Source: Nonomuraea basaltis (GTDB lineage Bacteria; Actinomycetota; Actinomycetes; Streptosporangiales; Streptosporangiaceae). From it: a stretch of DNA of 64,000 bases. The notes under the pieces are model-generated. The model did no database searches. It saw only the letters and a program-made list of their open reading frames with translations, and was not told the DNA's origin. This document shows positions 42,697 to 53,044 of the stretch, in pieces. Made by a program: the position numbers and the translations under genes. The DNA lies in assembly GCF_005893125.1 (NCBI RefSeq), contig NZ_VCJS01000022.1, forward strand, positions 37,987 to 101,986, in the 5' to 3' direction. Position 1 is the stretch's first letter; every line of letters starts with the position of its first letter.

Positions 42697-43521
42697 GTGT
42701 CCGCTGTGCGGGACGAGATCTACCACTACAACGAGGAACGCTGGGAAGCCCTTGTGGAGGCGGACGCGTTGTTCACCCGTCCCATGCTCGACCTGGACGC
42801 GGAGAAGGCTCAGGCTTATCTGGGCCTGGACAGGCTGGGCATCCCCGGCGATCTGGCGGGCCGAAAGGTGCTCTGCCTGGCGGGAGGAGGCGGGCAGCAG
42901 TCTGCGGCCTTCGCTCTGCTCGGAGCCGACGTGACGGTTTTCGACATCTCCTCTGGGCAGTTGGAGCGGGACCGCTCGGCCGCTGAGCACTACGGCGTCG
43001 GCATCCGCACGATCCAAGGTGACATGCGGGACCTGTCGGCCCTCGACGACTCCTCGTTCGATCTGGTCTGGCATCCGTACTCGCTGACCTTCGTCCCGGA
43101 CTCCCGGATCGTTTTCCGCGAGGTCGCGCGAGTCGTCGAACGAGGCGGCTATTACTACCTGATGTGCGCCAACCCGTTCTTCTCCGGGCTCACCCACGAC
43201 TCGTGGAACGGGGAGGGCTACACGCTGAGGCAGCCCTACACGGACGAGGCCGCGACCTGTTATCCCGACCAGGACTGGGTCTACGACCGGAAGCCGGTCC
43301 GCGGCCGCATTCGCGAACCCATGGAGTACAGGCAGACACTGAGCCGGATAGTCAACAGCCTGATCCGGGAAGGCTTCATGCTGACGCTCCTGTCTGAAGT
43401 CCGAGGCGACTACCCCGGTGCCGAACCGGGCAGTTGGGCGCACTTCACGGGGGTGGCCCCGCCGTGGCTGGAATTCGTCTGGCAGTACTCAAACGGTTCG
43501 GCGAGGCGAACTACGAGATAG
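42697..43521 (+). CDS. Class I SAM-dependent methyltransferase
   Basis: 274 residues. Motif I is VLCLAGGGGQQSAAFALLGA, motif II VTVFDISSGQL, then IRTIQGDMRDLSALDDSSFDLVWHPYSLTFV. The C-terminus is rich in aromatic residues (GYTLRQPYTDEAATCYPDQDWVYDR). Start GTG 42697, with GTG 42706 possible. The methyl acceptor is unknown. It stands alone between element scars. Confidence 0.85.
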   Translation: MSAVRDEIYHYNEERWEALVEADALFTRPMLDLDAEKAQAYLGLDRLGIPGDLAGRKVLCLAGGGGQQSAAFALLGADVTVFDISSGQLERDRSAAEHYGVGIRTIQGDMRDLSALDDSSFDLVWHPYSLTFVPDSRIVFREVARVVERGGYYYLMCANPFFSGLTHDSWNGEGYTLRQPYTDEAATCYPDQDWVYDRKPVRGRIREPMEYRQTLSRIVNSLIREGFMLTLLSEVRGDYPGAEPGSWAHFTGVAPPWLEFVWQYSNGSARRTTR

Positions 43522-43789
43522 CTCTGGGCGACAGGCTGTGGCACGTCTACCGACTCATCGGCAGGTTGCCCGTCTACCTGCCATCGTCACCTACGCCCTG
43601 CTAGCCGCAGGGGCGGTCGAGGTTGCCGCTTTGCACAGCTGAGGTTTGCGCATCTGTCTTCACTGGCAGCACACAACGCTCTACTGCTACATAGAGCGAT
43701 ATCTCTGCGACCGTCTGCAGTCGCATAGATACTCGTGACAGGCTTGATGTGGTCGCCGGGATCGGGAAGCCGCCGACGCTGGCGATACC

Positions 43790-43995
43790 TTGTGCTTCGA
43801 GATCCTCGCAGAAATGCGGTATGAAGCCGGGGACTGGGAAAGTGCCGAAGACATCGCCCGGGGAGCCGCCGATGCCGGTGACATCTTTCCTCTGTTGGCA
43901 CTGTGGCGAGCGCGGCGCGATCACGGCGACCTGGAGGGTGCCGAATACTGGCACAAGGCCTGGCGCACGGCAGGGATCGAGGCGCTAGCGCCCAG
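43790..43995 (+). pseudogene. TPR-repeat protein remnant
   Basis: Reads MRYEAGDWESAEDIARGAAD then AGDIFPLLALWRARRDHGDL and EGAEYWHKAWRTAGIEALA, two units of the actinobacterial TPR proteins in which each unit carries an RDHGD-EGAE core. There is no start or other repeats. Flanking 43522-43789 and 43996-44524 have lower GC and only a TCCGTTC-N4-GAACGGA hairpin (44156-44173). Confidence 0.55.
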
Positions 43996-44524
43996 AACGA
44001 TCACTAGAGGACCCGAAATTCCTCTAAATCCGCAAGGACCGTGTTCTGGCCGGCCTGTTCGGCAGCAGACGCCCGGAGCCGCTGATCGCGGTCTTACGCT
44101 CCAGGAACCTGCTCGTCATATGCGACGGGCAAACCTGCCGCATCAACACAAGGAATCCGTTCCTGAGAACGGACTCCTTATGGGTAATCCCGTGTCCGAG
44201 ACTCGAACTATATGCCCATCTTCCGCTTATCCGCGCTGGCCTGGTACTGCGATGATCGCAACACGGGCGATCGCACCGAGGCCAGATCCTTCACTACGTG
44301 ATGGGCCCCATCCCGGTAGGGGAATATACGCCTGCCCTATTGCGGAGATCTTGCTCGTTGTCTGCCTGGCGTCGGTCGCGGTACTCCACCCGCTCTCCGA
44401 CCTCGTCGTCGTCCAACGTGATGTCGCGTATGCCAGCCGAGGTCCGATTTATGCCCATGGCCGCTCCCGTTTGGAAGGAACGTTGCGCCGAGCCGCCGAG
44501 GGGATAGATCCGGGTGCCCTCGAC

Positions 44525-45106
44525 TCAGCCGTGCAGGGTGGGCCGGTAGATGAGCTCTTGAATACGGCCGTCGAGTGTCCGGCTCTCGATCAGCTCGAGG
44601 TCGAAGTCGGCCGCGCCCTGGAAGATCGGGGCCGTTCCGGTCTGTCCGGTGATCACTGGGAAGATTGTCACCTGGACGTAGTCGACCAGGCCGGCGGCCA
44701 TCAGCGCCCGGTTCATGGACAGGCTGCCGTGCGAGCGCAGTGGCACTTCGGACTCTTCCTTGAGCCGGGCGACGACGTCGACGGCGTCGCCGCTCACGAG
44801 GGTCGCGTTCGGCCAGGCGAGGGGGCCTTCGAGTGTGGTCGAGACCACTGTTGTCGGCAGGTTCCTCAGCCGGGTGTTCACTGGATCGCTCACCTCGGGC
44901 TCGGTGCTCGGATCCAGCAGCTGCACGGATTCCCGGTAGGTGTTGGCCCCGAAGACCATCCGCTGCTCCTCGCCGTACAAGGCGAAGCGGTAGTCGAGAA
45001 ACTCGGGGCCTTGCTTGCCCCAGTAGCCGCCCCAGTCGCCGTCGCCGTCGTAGGAGCCGTAGCCGTCGAGGCTGGAATAGACGTCCCAGGTGTAGGTCGC
45101 GGTCAT
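44525..45106 (-). CDS. Dihydrofolate-reductase-family (RibD C-terminal) protein
   Basis: 193 residues of the RibD-C/DHFR-like fold (YTWDVYSSLDGYG, RMVFGANTYRESVQLL, PTTVVSTTL, LRSHGSLSMNRALMAAGLVDYVQVTIFPVITG). Stand-alone members are NADPH-dependent reductases of unknown substrate. It overlaps the upstream VOC gene by four bases and is the last gene of an MFS-VOC-DHFR-like operon. Confidence 0.85.
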   Translation of the reverse strand: MTATYTWDVYSSLDGYGSYDGDGDWGGYWGKQGPEFLDYRFALYGEEQRMVFGANTYRESVQLLDPSTEPEVSDPVNTRLRNLPTTVVSTTLEGPLAWPNATLVSGDAVDVVARLKEESEVPLRSHGSLSMNRALMAAGLVDYVQVTIFPVITGQTGTAPIFQGAADFDLELIESRTLDGRIQELIYRPTLHG

Positions 45107-45492
45107 GATGCTCTCCTTGCGTGCGGTTGATCGGGCGTGATTGCGGTGGTCAGGCCGATCACGTGATCCTCGGGGTCGGTGAACTGGCCCAACTCGATGT
45201 TGGTTCCCGGCACGATGTCCGGGCTGAACAGCCGGCGGCCACCCAACTCTTCGGCCCTGTCCAGAGCTGTACCGACATCGGGCACCTCGACGTAGACGGT
45301 GACGTGCCGGCTGTCACCGCCGTCACCGGAGCCGATGCCGCCGGTGATCCCGTCCGGCCCGCTCGGCTGGACCAGGCCGTAGCCGCCAGGACCGCGGGGT
45401 TCGATCTTCCAGCCGAACAATTGGGCATAGAAGGTGTGCAGTGCCGCGGCGTCGCCACCGACGATCTCGAAGTGCACGACGGGTTGGGGCAT
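45103..45492 (-). CDS. VOC-family protein
   Basis: 129 residues: VVHFEIVGGDAAALHTFYAQLFGWKIEP, then HVTVYVEVPDVGTALDRAEELGGRRL and LGQFTDPEDHVIGL. This is a single glyoxalase/bleomycin-resistance module of the kind often linked to lactoylglutathione-lyase-like or antibiotic-binding functions. It lies between the MFS exporter and the DHFR-like gene in one transcription unit, which may point to detoxification. Confidence 0.85.
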   Translation of the reverse strand: MPQPVVHFEIVGGDAAALHTFYAQLFGWKIEPRGPGGYGLVQPSGPDGITGGIGSGDGGDSRHVTVYVEVPDVGTALDRAEELGGRRLFSPDIVPGTNIELGQFTDPEDHVIGLTTAITPDQPHARRAS

Positions 45493-45511
45493 GGGTTCTC
45501 CTCGATCCAGG

Positions 45512-47122
45512 TCAAATCGATGAGCGCTCGTGGCTCGGGGTGGCCAGCGTGGCCGTTTTGGCTTCGGGCAGCGGGTCGGCGTCCGTCGTCGTGTCGTCGT
45601 CGCCGTGCGAGTTCCGCACGTGTTTAAACGCCTGCACAGCGAGAACAGCTAGGCCGACGTAGATGACGGCGCTGACGATGCCCACCACGTGCACGCCGGA
45701 GGTGAAGGCGTCGCGGGCTGTGGCCAGCAGGTCGCCGCCCTGCTCTGCGGGCAGCTGACCGGCCGCGGCGACCGCGCGGTCGATGCTTTCCCGGGCTGCG
45801 TCCGCCGCATCAGGACGTGCCGTGCCGAGACCGCCCTCCACGTTGCGCCGGTACACCGCGGTCCCGAGCGTTGCGAGCGTGGCGATGCCGAACCCGATCC
45901 CGAATTCGGCGGCCGTCTGGACGATCGACGCCCCCGAACCGGCCTTGTCCGGCGGCACGGCCCCCATGGCGAGGTGGTTGCAGAGCGCGGCCAGCGGAGC
46001 GGTGCCGAGCATGACGACACACATCGCGATGAAGATCGTCATCGGGCCGGACGTCGAGTCGGCCAGTGTGAAGATGATGTAGCCGACACCCGCGACGATC
46101 AGTCCGCCCGCGATCAAGTACGCCGGACGGATGTGGTTCGCCACCGGAGGAGTTGTCAGATTGCCGATGATCATCAGCACGTTGGGCACCAGCAGGAGCA
46201 AGCCGGCCGCCAGCGGGGTGAGGCCGGCGACGTTCTGCAGGTACTGCGTGACGAGCAGGAGGGTGCCGGCACCCACGACGGCGGTGACGAACATCAAGGT
46301 CAGAGCGGAGCTGAACGTGCGGTTGCCGAACATGCGCAGATCGAGCAGCGGGTGCTCCAGGCGTCGCTGCCGCTGGACGAACACCACCCCTACCGCGATG
46401 CCGAACACCAGCGCCCCGGCGGGGAACCACTCCCAGCCGTTGCGAGCCAGCTCCTTGAGCCCATAGACGAACGGCAAGATCGCTGCGAGGGACAGCTCGA
46501 CGCTGACCGGGTCGAGCTTGCCGGCCCGCGGTGCCTTCTGCTCGGGGAGCAGGGAGCGGCCGAACGCTAGCAGCAGCACGATCCCCGGCACGGACACCAA
46601 GAAGACCGAACCCCACCAGAAATACTCCAGCAGGACGCCACCGACGAGCGGGCCGAGCGTCGCCCCGCCCATGAAACAGGCCAGATAGATGGCCAGGGCG
46701 CGGCGGCTTTGCTGCGGGTCGGTGAACATGCCGGTGATCAGGGCCAGCACCGACGGCGTCACCGCGGCACCTGCCACGCCGAGCAGCGCACGGCTGGCGA
46801 TGAGCATCTCCGGGTTGGTGGAAAACGCCGCCGCCACCGAGGCGATGCCGAACACCGCGGCGCCGACGAACAACAGCTTCCTCCGGCCGATCCGGTCACC
46901 GATGGTGCCCATGGTGACCAGCAAACCCGCGATCATGAGGCCGTAGATGTCCACGATCCACAGCTGCTGGATGCCGCTGGGTGCGAGGTCGGCGGTGAGG
47001 CGTGGTACGGCCAGGTACAGCACGGAGAAGTCCATTGTGACGAGGAACGTGGGCACGCTGAGCACGGCAAGCCCAACCCATTCCCGCCACCCGGCTCCGC
47101 GTCTCGCATTTCCAGTAGTCAC
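45512..47122 (-). CDS. DHA2-family MFS exporter
   Basis: 536 residues and 14 helices. Helix 1 has FLVTMDFSVLYLAVPRL, motif A is GTIGDRIGRRKLL, motif C-like sequence is GGATLGPLVGGVLLEYFWWGSVFLVSVP. It is of the EmrB/QacA/SmvA type that exports cationic drugs. First gene of the operon with VOC and DHFR-like proteins, and divergent from a LuxR-family regulator (start 47374), its probable activator. Confidence 0.9.
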   Translation of the reverse strand: MTTGNARRGAGWREWVGLAVLSVPTFLVTMDFSVLYLAVPRLTADLAPSGIQQLWIVDIYGLMIAGLLVTMGTIGDRIGRRKLLFVGAAVFGIASVAAAFSTNPEMLIASRALLGVAGAAVTPSVLALITGMFTDPQQSRRALAIYLACFMGGATLGPLVGGVLLEYFWWGSVFLVSVPGIVLLLAFGRSLLPEQKAPRAGKLDPVSVELSLAAILPFVYGLKELARNGWEWFPAGALVFGIAVGVVFVQRQRRLEHPLLDLRMFGNRTFSSALTLMFVTAVVGAGTLLLVTQYLQNVAGLTPLAAGLLLLVPNVLMIIGNLTTPPVANHIRPAYLIAGGLIVAGVGYIIFTLADSTSGPMTIFIAMCVVMLGTAPLAALCNHLAMGAVPPDKAGSGASIVQTAAEFGIGFGIATLATLGTAVYRRNVEGGLGTARPDAADAARESIDRAVAAAGQLPAEQGGDLLATARDAFTSGVHVVGIVSAVIYVGLAVLAVQAFKHVRNSHGDDDTTTDADPLPEAKTATLATPSHERSSI

Positions 47123-47373
47123 GATCTACTCCAGTCGGTGGTGCTTAGCTCCTGGTCCACCAATCCGCCGGTCGTGGCGATCGGCGCGGTAGCCCGGCGG
47201 CTCCTGCACCGACGATCACTGCCTCGCATCGCTTTGTCATGGCTGTGCGAGTGGCGATGATCGGGGTGACCTCCGGATGGCGGTGGTGCTTCGACGCTAG
47301 GGCGATCGACCGGTACCCGAATCTGTATCGGTATCAGTGATTGCACGGCCAGTACGGCGGTAGTCTGGCCGTC

Positions 47374-50061
47374 ATGCTTCGCGGCCGGCAGGTTGAGTGT
47401 GCTGCCATCGACACCCTGCTCGAGCAGGTCCGGCGCGGGGTGAGCGGCGTGCTATTGGTGCGCGGGGAGCCCGGGATCGGGAAGACTGCCCTGCTGGAGT
47501 ACGCCCTCGGCACGGTGGACGAGGACGTCCGGGTACTGCAGTGCATGGGCTATGAGTCGGAGAGCCAGGTGCCGTTCGCCGGGCTGCACCAGGCACTCCG
47601 CCCGGTCCTTGACCATCTTCCGGCGCTGGCCGAACCGCAGCGCCGGGCGTTGTCTGGTGCGTTCGGGCTTGGGGAGGCTGCGCGGGACCGGTTCTTGATC
47701 GGCGCGGCGGTGTTGTCGCTGCTGGCCGAAGCATCCGAAGTGTCGCCGCTGTTGGTTCTGATCGACGACGCGCACTGGCTAGACCGGGCATCGCTGGATG
47801 CGTGGATGTTCGCCGCACGCAGGCTGGGGCGCGAGGCCGTCGGCGTACTGATCGCCACCCGGGACGAGCCCGGCTCGCCGGATGCGGCCGGACTCCCGGA
47901 GATCACACTCGCCGGCCTACTGGCAGACGAAGCCGCGCTGCTGCTCGATGATCTCGGTTTCGCAGGCGTCGCCCGGACCGAGTTGGTCGCATCGACCGAA
48001 GGCAACCCATTGGCGCTGCGTGAACTTGCAGCCGCAGGCCCGATGTCGTACGAGGGCCCGATACGGTTGACCGATCGCCTGGTGCAGGCGTTCGGTCGCC
48101 AGATCGAGGCACTCCCGCCCAGTACGCGCAGGTTTCTGACACTTGCAGCGGCCGACGACACCGGCGATCTCGCAACCATTCACCGGGCGGCTCCGGCAGT
48201 CGGTACATCGCTCGCCGATCTGACCGCGGCAGAATCAGCCGGACTGGTTCGGGTGGCACAGGGCGCGCTGATCTTCCGGCACCCGCTGTTGAGGTCTGCC
48301 GCGTATCACGGTGCGGCACTGGCCGATCGGCTGGAGTCTCATCGCGCCCTGGCCGCGGTCACCGGCAACGAATATCGGCGCGTCTGGCATCTGGCTGCGG
48401 CGACGATCGGACGCGACGACGCGATTGCCGACGCGTTGGAGCAGGCGGGCAGGCGTGCGGCGGCTCGGGGTGCCCACGGTGCGGCATCGTCGGCCTTCGG
48501 GAGGGCTGCTGAACTTTCGACCGAGGCGGGCGATGCGGTACGCCGCATGACCGACGCAGCCGAAGCGGCTGTCGATGCAGGCAGGATCGAATGGGCCAGG
48601 GTGACGGCGCTGCAGACCCTTCCGACGGCCGGCGGCCCGTTGCAGAGCGCACGGTTACTCGAGGTTGTCGGTCGGGCCGAATTCGCGGCCCGTAACCTGA
48701 ACGAGGCCTATGGCCACCTCCTGGCGGCCAGCGACGCGATGGCAGCAGATGACAGCGAGCGTGCGTTCTGGCTGGGGCTGACCGCTGTGCACACCGTCTG
48801 GTCGATGCCCACCGATCCGGAGAAGCTCGTCGCCGCTGTCGATCACCTTGCTTCGTTGGCGCCCGCGGGCACGTCACTGGATGCCGTTGCGTGGCTCGCG
48901 AAATGGGCTGCGGTGGCGGCCCTCGTGACCGACCCGCGCGGCTACCCCGAACTGGATCCGCTGCTCCTCCGCGCAGCCTGCGTCGCCAGGGAGCGTGGAC
49001 CCGAGGCCCTGGCCGAGGTGATGAGCTTCGCGGTAATGCTGAATCGGGACAAAACATCGTCGGAGATCGCCACCGAGCTCATCCAGGGTGCCCGCGAGCG
49101 GGGCGCGGTCGCGGTGCTCCCATCGGCGCTTGCCCAGCTCAGCCTGAGCCAAGTCTTTCTCGGTCGGCATCGGGACGCGCTGATCAGCGGCACCGAAGCG
49201 GTCACGCTGGGCCGTGACACCGGTCAACAGCTCTGGGCTGCGTACGCGAGCTCGGCGTTGGCCTACCTGGCGGCGATCCAGGGTGATGAGACGCATTGCC
49301 TCGAGATGGCGGGCACCGACGCAGGTTCTCTGGGTGACGAGCGTGCGACGGGCACCCAGGCCCGCGCGGCCCTCGGCCTGCTCTATCTGGGACTTGGCCG
49401 CATCGCTGAGGCGTACGAACGTCTCGCTGGCGTGCAACGGGGACCAACCCGGCACCTGTCCGTCGTCCAGCGCAGCGTGCCCGACTTTGTCGAAGCCGCC
49501 GTCCGAATCGGCCGTGCCGACGAGGCGGCTGAGGCGATGCGGCGCTGCGAAACCTGGGCGGCGGTCATGGATGAGCCGTGGACCGACGCCTTGGTGTTGC
49601 GGTGTCGGGCCCTGCTTGCGACTGACGATTCGGCGGAGGATCTGTACGTTCAAGCACTGGCACGTCACCCGGTCGACGAACGGCCCTTCGATCGCGCCCG
49701 GACCACCCTGCTTTACGGCGAATGGCTACGCCGCGCCCGTCGCAAGACCGAGGCCCGCGCGCAACTGGACGTCGCACGCCGTCTGTTCGACCAGTTAGGC
49801 GCCCGGCCCTGGGCAGAGCGTGCAACGGGTGAACTGGCCGCGATCGACGGCTCGAGCCAGCAACGTACGACGCCGGCCGAGGCGAGCCGACTGACACCGC
49901 AGGAACTGCAGATCGCCGAACTCGCCGCAGCCGGCCTGTCCAATCGCGACATCGCGGCACAACTCTTCCTCAGCCCGCGCACCGTCGAGTACCACCTGTA
50001 CAAGGTCTATCCGAAACTTGATATCCGATCCCGCGCCGAGCTCAGCAAGGTGCTTCATTAA
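47374..50061 (+). CDS. LuxR-family large ATP-binding regulator (LAL)
   Basis: 895 residues from ATG 47374. N-terminal AAA/STAND ATPase with Walker A VRGEPGIGKTALL and Walker B PLLVLIDDAHWLD. A long helical, TPR-like middle follows. The C-terminal LuxR HTH is LTPQELQIAELAAAGLSNRDIAAQLFLSPRTVEYHLYKVYPKLDI. LAL proteins activate transport, catabolic or antibiotic genes when a ligand is bound. The divergent MFS-VOC-DHFR-like operon is the likely target. It is complete, unlike its rearranged relative at 36.3-38.4 kb. Confidence 0.9.
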   Translation: MLRGRQVECAAIDTLLEQVRRGVSGVLLVRGEPGIGKTALLEYALGTVDEDVRVLQCMGYESESQVPFAGLHQALRPVLDHLPALAEPQRRALSGAFGLGEAARDRFLIGAAVLSLLAEASEVSPLLVLIDDAHWLDRASLDAWMFAARRLGREAVGVLIATRDEPGSPDAAGLPEITLAGLLADEAALLLDDLGFAGVARTELVASTEGNPLALRELAAAGPMSYEGPIRLTDRLVQAFGRQIEALPPSTRRFLTLAAADDTGDLATIHRAAPAVGTSLADLTAAESAGLVRVAQGALIFRHPLLRSAAYHGAALADRLESHRALAAVTGNEYRRVWHLAAATIGRDDAIADALEQAGRRAAARGAHGAASSAFGRAAELSTEAGDAVRRMTDAAEAAVDAGRIEWARVTALQTLPTAGGPLQSARLLEVVGRAEFAARNLNEAYGHLLAASDAMAADDSERAFWLGLTAVHTVWSMPTDPEKLVAAVDHLASLAPAGTSLDAVAWLAKWAAVAALVTDPRGYPELDPLLLRAACVARERGPEALAEVMSFAVMLNRDKTSSEIATELIQGARERGAVAVLPSALAQLSLSQVFLGRHRDALISGTEAVTLGRDTGQQLWAAYASSALAYLAAIQGDETHCLEMAGTDAGSLGDERATGTQARAALGLLYLGLGRIAEAYERLAGVQRGPTRHLSVVQRSVPDFVEAAVRIGRADEAAEAMRRCETWAAVMDEPWTDALVLRCRALLATDDSAEDLYVQALARHPVDERPFDRARTTLLYGEWLRRARRKTEARAQLDVARRLFDQLGARPWAERATGELAAIDGSSQQRTTPAEASRLTPQELQIAELAAAGLSNRDIAAQLFLSPRTVEYHLYKVYPKLDIRSRAELSKVLH

Positions 50062-50156
50062 TCAACTACCGTTCGGATGCACGATGAGGTGGCACGGCCA
50101 CGCGGGCACCATCGTCAACAGCCACACGGTCACCACGCACGTCGTGGAGTTCACCG

Positions 50157-50558
50157 TGGACCGGGCAGAGCGCCGACAAACTGGCGGCTGAGGCTCTCTG
50201 GCAGCACCACGTGAGCCAAGCCGCCGACAAGCTCAAGGCAGGAGAGGCATGGAAAGATCACAACCTGGTGTTCTGCACGAGCGTCGGCACCCAACTGGAC
50301 GCATCGAACGTGCGACGGGCATTCCGTAGGATCACCAAGGAAGCGGGGATCGGAACGGCCTGGAGTCCCCGCGAACTGCGTCACTCGTTCGTCTCCATCA
50401 TGAGTGACCAGGGCGTACCCATCGAGACCATCGCCGATCTCGTCGGGCACGCAGGCACCAGCGTCACGGAAGCCGTGTACCGACACCAACTCAGGCCAGT
50501 GATCAGCAAAGGTGCCCAGACCATGAACACCATCTTCGGCGACAGCCAACACGGGTAG
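50157..50558 (+). pseudogene. Tyrosine recombinase remnant (integrase scar 3)
   Basis: The open frame (ADKLAAEALWQHHVSQAADK and on) has no native start and keeps only the last third: FCTSVGTQLDASNVRRAFRR, PRELRHSFVSIMSDQG, ADLVGHAGTSVTEAVYRHQL. His, Arg and Tyr of the active site remain; the first catalytic Arg and the core-binding half are lost. It ends about 100 bases from the tRNA-like att copy at 50662, the normal position for an integrase. Confidence 0.8.
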
Positions 50559-50661
50559 AGAGTCCGAGTGAGATGGCTCCCCGATTGGCTCCCATCGACT
50601 CCCAGACATGAGAAAAGGGCCCCCGGATTACTCCGAAGACCCTTCTCACCTGCATCTTCCT

Positions 50662-50707
50662 GGTGGAGATGAGGGGATTCGAACCCCTGACCCCTTCGAT
50701 GCGAACG
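50662..50707. repeat. att repeat: 46-bp copy of tRNA-Ala 3' part (left)
   Basis: Identical to 55019-55064 over 46 bases. It covers the tRNA 3' end, T arm and anticodon region, then diverges. It is a direct repeat as expected for an element that integrated into the tRNA anticodon-to-3' region. Confidence 0.85.
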
Positions 50708-50886
50708 CCAGTGGGGCATATCGCTCCTGACCGCCGGATGCCATCCGGTGCCGTCAAGTGCTCTGGGGATGACGTCCGTTGATCTCGGCTGCGCTCCCGT
50801 GCCAGCGAGTCCGCTGACTTTTCGCTGACTCCCTCGACCTTCCGACCTGCCAGCGAGCCCTCCTCGCATCTTCAGGGACCGCACAC

Positions 50887-51543
50887 ATGCTCAATGCCTG
50901 GATACTGGCGGCTATGGTCATCATCGAAGTCGTCCTGGAGACATACGACGCGGTGGACTTCACGGCCTGGCCGATCGCGGAGCCGTCAAACGCCCGCCTT
51001 CTCACCCTCTCCGGCCGAATGTCTCCCGCCGACGTCGGGACGGCCATGGCCGTCATCTTCAGCTACAACAACATCCCCGTCACCCACGCCGCCGACCTGA
51101 CCGAGGCGCATCTGGAACGGCATCTCGCCGAAGCGGAAGGCCTAATCGCTCCGGGCGGGCTGCGCTTCCGCGACACCACCACGGGCGTCAGCATCTCGCC
51201 CGGTTGCTGCTTCGGCTTGGAGAACTGGCGGGGCTGGTGGGATGTGACTCGGGGGCAGAAACCCTGGCTCGGCCACGACCCCACTCCACACATCACACAT
51301 GTGGCTCACGTCATCCAACTCCGGCAGCACGACGGGGATCCTCCGTCCATCGAGATCACTCGCGGCGAGCTGTCCAGCCTGCTCACCACCGCCCAACAGC
51401 ACTTCTCCGGGTTCCTCGACCTCGCCCGGCAATGGGCGGCGACCACCACGCCAGAGCTGGCCGACCGGCTCATCTCAGCCCTCGACCAATACTTCATGAT
51501 CAGCGAAGCCTTCGCCTCCTCAGGCGGCCGTGCGACGCGGTGA
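50887..51543 (+). CDS. Hypothetical cargo protein 1
   Basis: 218 residues (ATG 50887; ATG 50914 possible). No family recognised. The middle is unusual: FRDTTTGVSISPGCCFGLENWRGWWDVTRGQKPWLGHDP, with an adjacent Cys pair and several Trp. A long helical C-terminus follows (LLTTAQQHFSGFLDLARQWA). It is soluble, apart from a weakly hydrophobic first 15 residues. GC3 supports coding. Confidence 0.6.
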   Translation: MLNAWILAAMVIIEVVLETYDAVDFTAWPIAEPSNARLLTLSGRMSPADVGTAMAVIFSYNNIPVTHAADLTEAHLERHLAEAEGLIAPGGLRFRDTTTGVSISPGCCFGLENWRGWWDVTRGQKPWLGHDPTPHITHVAHVIQLRQHDGDPPSIEITRGELSSLLTTAQQHFSGFLDLARQWAATTTPELADRLISALDQYFMISEAFASSGGRATR

Positions 51544-51613
51544 TTCTGAGGGCTTACAAACAAGGCGGGATGTTGTGCCACCATGATCGCGTCGTTCCGA
51601 CGAAGGAGGTTGC

Positions 51614-52636
51614 TTGGTCGTTTTCGCCTGTGCGGGGTGCGGCGCCGTGATGACCGCGAAGGTGGCGCGGGTCGCGCTTCCCGACCACTCTGGCCAGAAG
51701 TACGGCCATGATCTGCTCCCCGGTCTTCTGGAGCCAGGAACGTACGTGGTGGACCCTGGAGACGACCGGCCTTGGGAACCATTGAAGCCCAAGCCGGAAG
51801 AGCATGGCGTCCGACTGCTGACGTACTGCATCTCGGGCCCCCCGAACAGGATCGGGATCGCGCCGGGCGACCTCCGCGGAACCGTCTTCATCCCGGAGCG
51901 GTTAGGCGGCTGCTGTTGTGGCTGGGACGGCCAGTACGGTCCCAACCTGGCGTGCGCGAGGTGCGGCTGTCCGGTGGCGACTCGCGTCGACGACTGCGGT
52001 TTCTGGCAGGTGGTGTGGCTGGAGCCGGAAGCCGTGCGTCCTGTCGCCGTCGATGGCCCCGTCCAGCGGGTGATTGACTGGGAGGAACTGCCGAGCACGC
52101 CGCCCGTTGATCCGCGTGGTTTCTGGAGCCCACTGTGGGAGGCCGCGGTCGCGGTGGCACTGGCGCACCTGCTGGTCGTTTCGGGTGGTAGGCGGGTGTC
52201 TGTCCCTGAGGGGCCTGTCGCAGCGGCGTTTCGCCGGGCGATCGACAGTCTGCTCCCTCCGGGGCCGCCGGAACGACACCTCGTCCTGGCCGGGCCCGGC
52301 CTGTCCGCCGCGATCACGGACATCGCACTGGCGCCGAAGCATCCGCAGACCGGTGAGGTATGGCCGTGTAGCGCGGGAGCGGTGGTGCCGCTGGCCGCGG
52401 ACGTGTGGACATACATGGCGTTCAACGATGATCGGCGGCTCGTGCCGGCGGCGTACGGGATGCCTGCCGTCGTTCGCCGTGATGATCCGCCCCCGCTGCT
52501 GCCGCACAGTCTTTTCTGTCCCGATGGGCGAGTGTTCCTCAGCACGCTAGAGCGGCTGGCGGCGGTTCGGCAACCGTGGTTGCGCCGTATCTATGACCGG
52601 GTGAAAGACCGCCCCTACATGGACCCGTTCGCGTAG
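51614..52636 (+). CDS. Hypothetical cargo protein 2, Cys-rich
   Basis: 340 residues from TTG 51614, which has GGAGG at ideal spacing. Three Cys pairs could bind zinc: CAGC at the N-terminus, GGCCCG and CARCGC near residue 105. Conserved-looking stretches are KVARVALPDHSGQKYGHDLL and LEPGTYVVDPGD. The C-terminal half is helical without known motifs. Similar proteins seem widespread in actinobacteria as uncharacterised genes. No catalytic motif is recognised. The gap after it (52637-53044) has no gene I can support. Confidence 0.65.
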   Translation: MVVFACAGCGAVMTAKVARVALPDHSGQKYGHDLLPGLLEPGTYVVDPGDDRPWEPLKPKPEEHGVRLLTYCISGPPNRIGIAPGDLRGTVFIPERLGGCCCGWDGQYGPNLACARCGCPVATRVDDCGFWQVVWLEPEAVRPVAVDGPVQRVIDWEELPSTPPVDPRGFWSPLWEAAVAVALAHLLVVSGGRRVSVPEGPVAAAFRRAIDSLLPPGPPERHLVLAGPGLSAAITDIALAPKHPQTGEVWPCSAGAVVPLAADVWTYMAFNDDRRLVPAAYGMPAVVRRDDPPPLLPHSLFCPDGRVFLSTLERLAAVRQPWLRRIYDRVKDRPYMDPFA

Positions 52637-53044
52637 ATGCGCGAGCAGGGCGATGGCCTCGCGGAGGTATCGCCCAGGTGGTGCCACTCTGACGCCGAAG
52701 CCGGGCCGCAACTTCGGCGAGCGTTTCGTCCTTGCGCAGTGACGAGCACGGGGGTGCCGCTGGCCTGAGTTGAGACGCCGCCATGGTGAACGGATCCTCT
52801 TGCGGCACCGGGCAGATCAGGTCGGACAGGCAAGGCAGCGTCCAAGATGACAATGCAGCACGGCAGAACAGCAGCTCCAAGCCTCTGGTGGACGGTTGAT
52901 CTTGGTCGACAGCGCTTCTACCAGTGGCTTCTCTACTTGTCAATCAACCTGCCGCCGTCAAGCAAGTCCCGGCCTGCCGTTTCAGGGATGAAGTGAACGT
53001 CCTCGCTCGTGCACCCGATCGTCACCCACTTGGCCACTCACATC

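Noticed and set aside
44200..44230. Possible tRNA-like sequence (GAGACTCGAAC)
   Set aside because: No acceptor or anticodon stem can be formed; it resembles a T-arm only by chance.
43790..45130. 446-codon frame starting at the TPR remnant
   Set aside because: Only the first 65 codons are TPR-like; the remainder is antisense to the DHFR-like gene.
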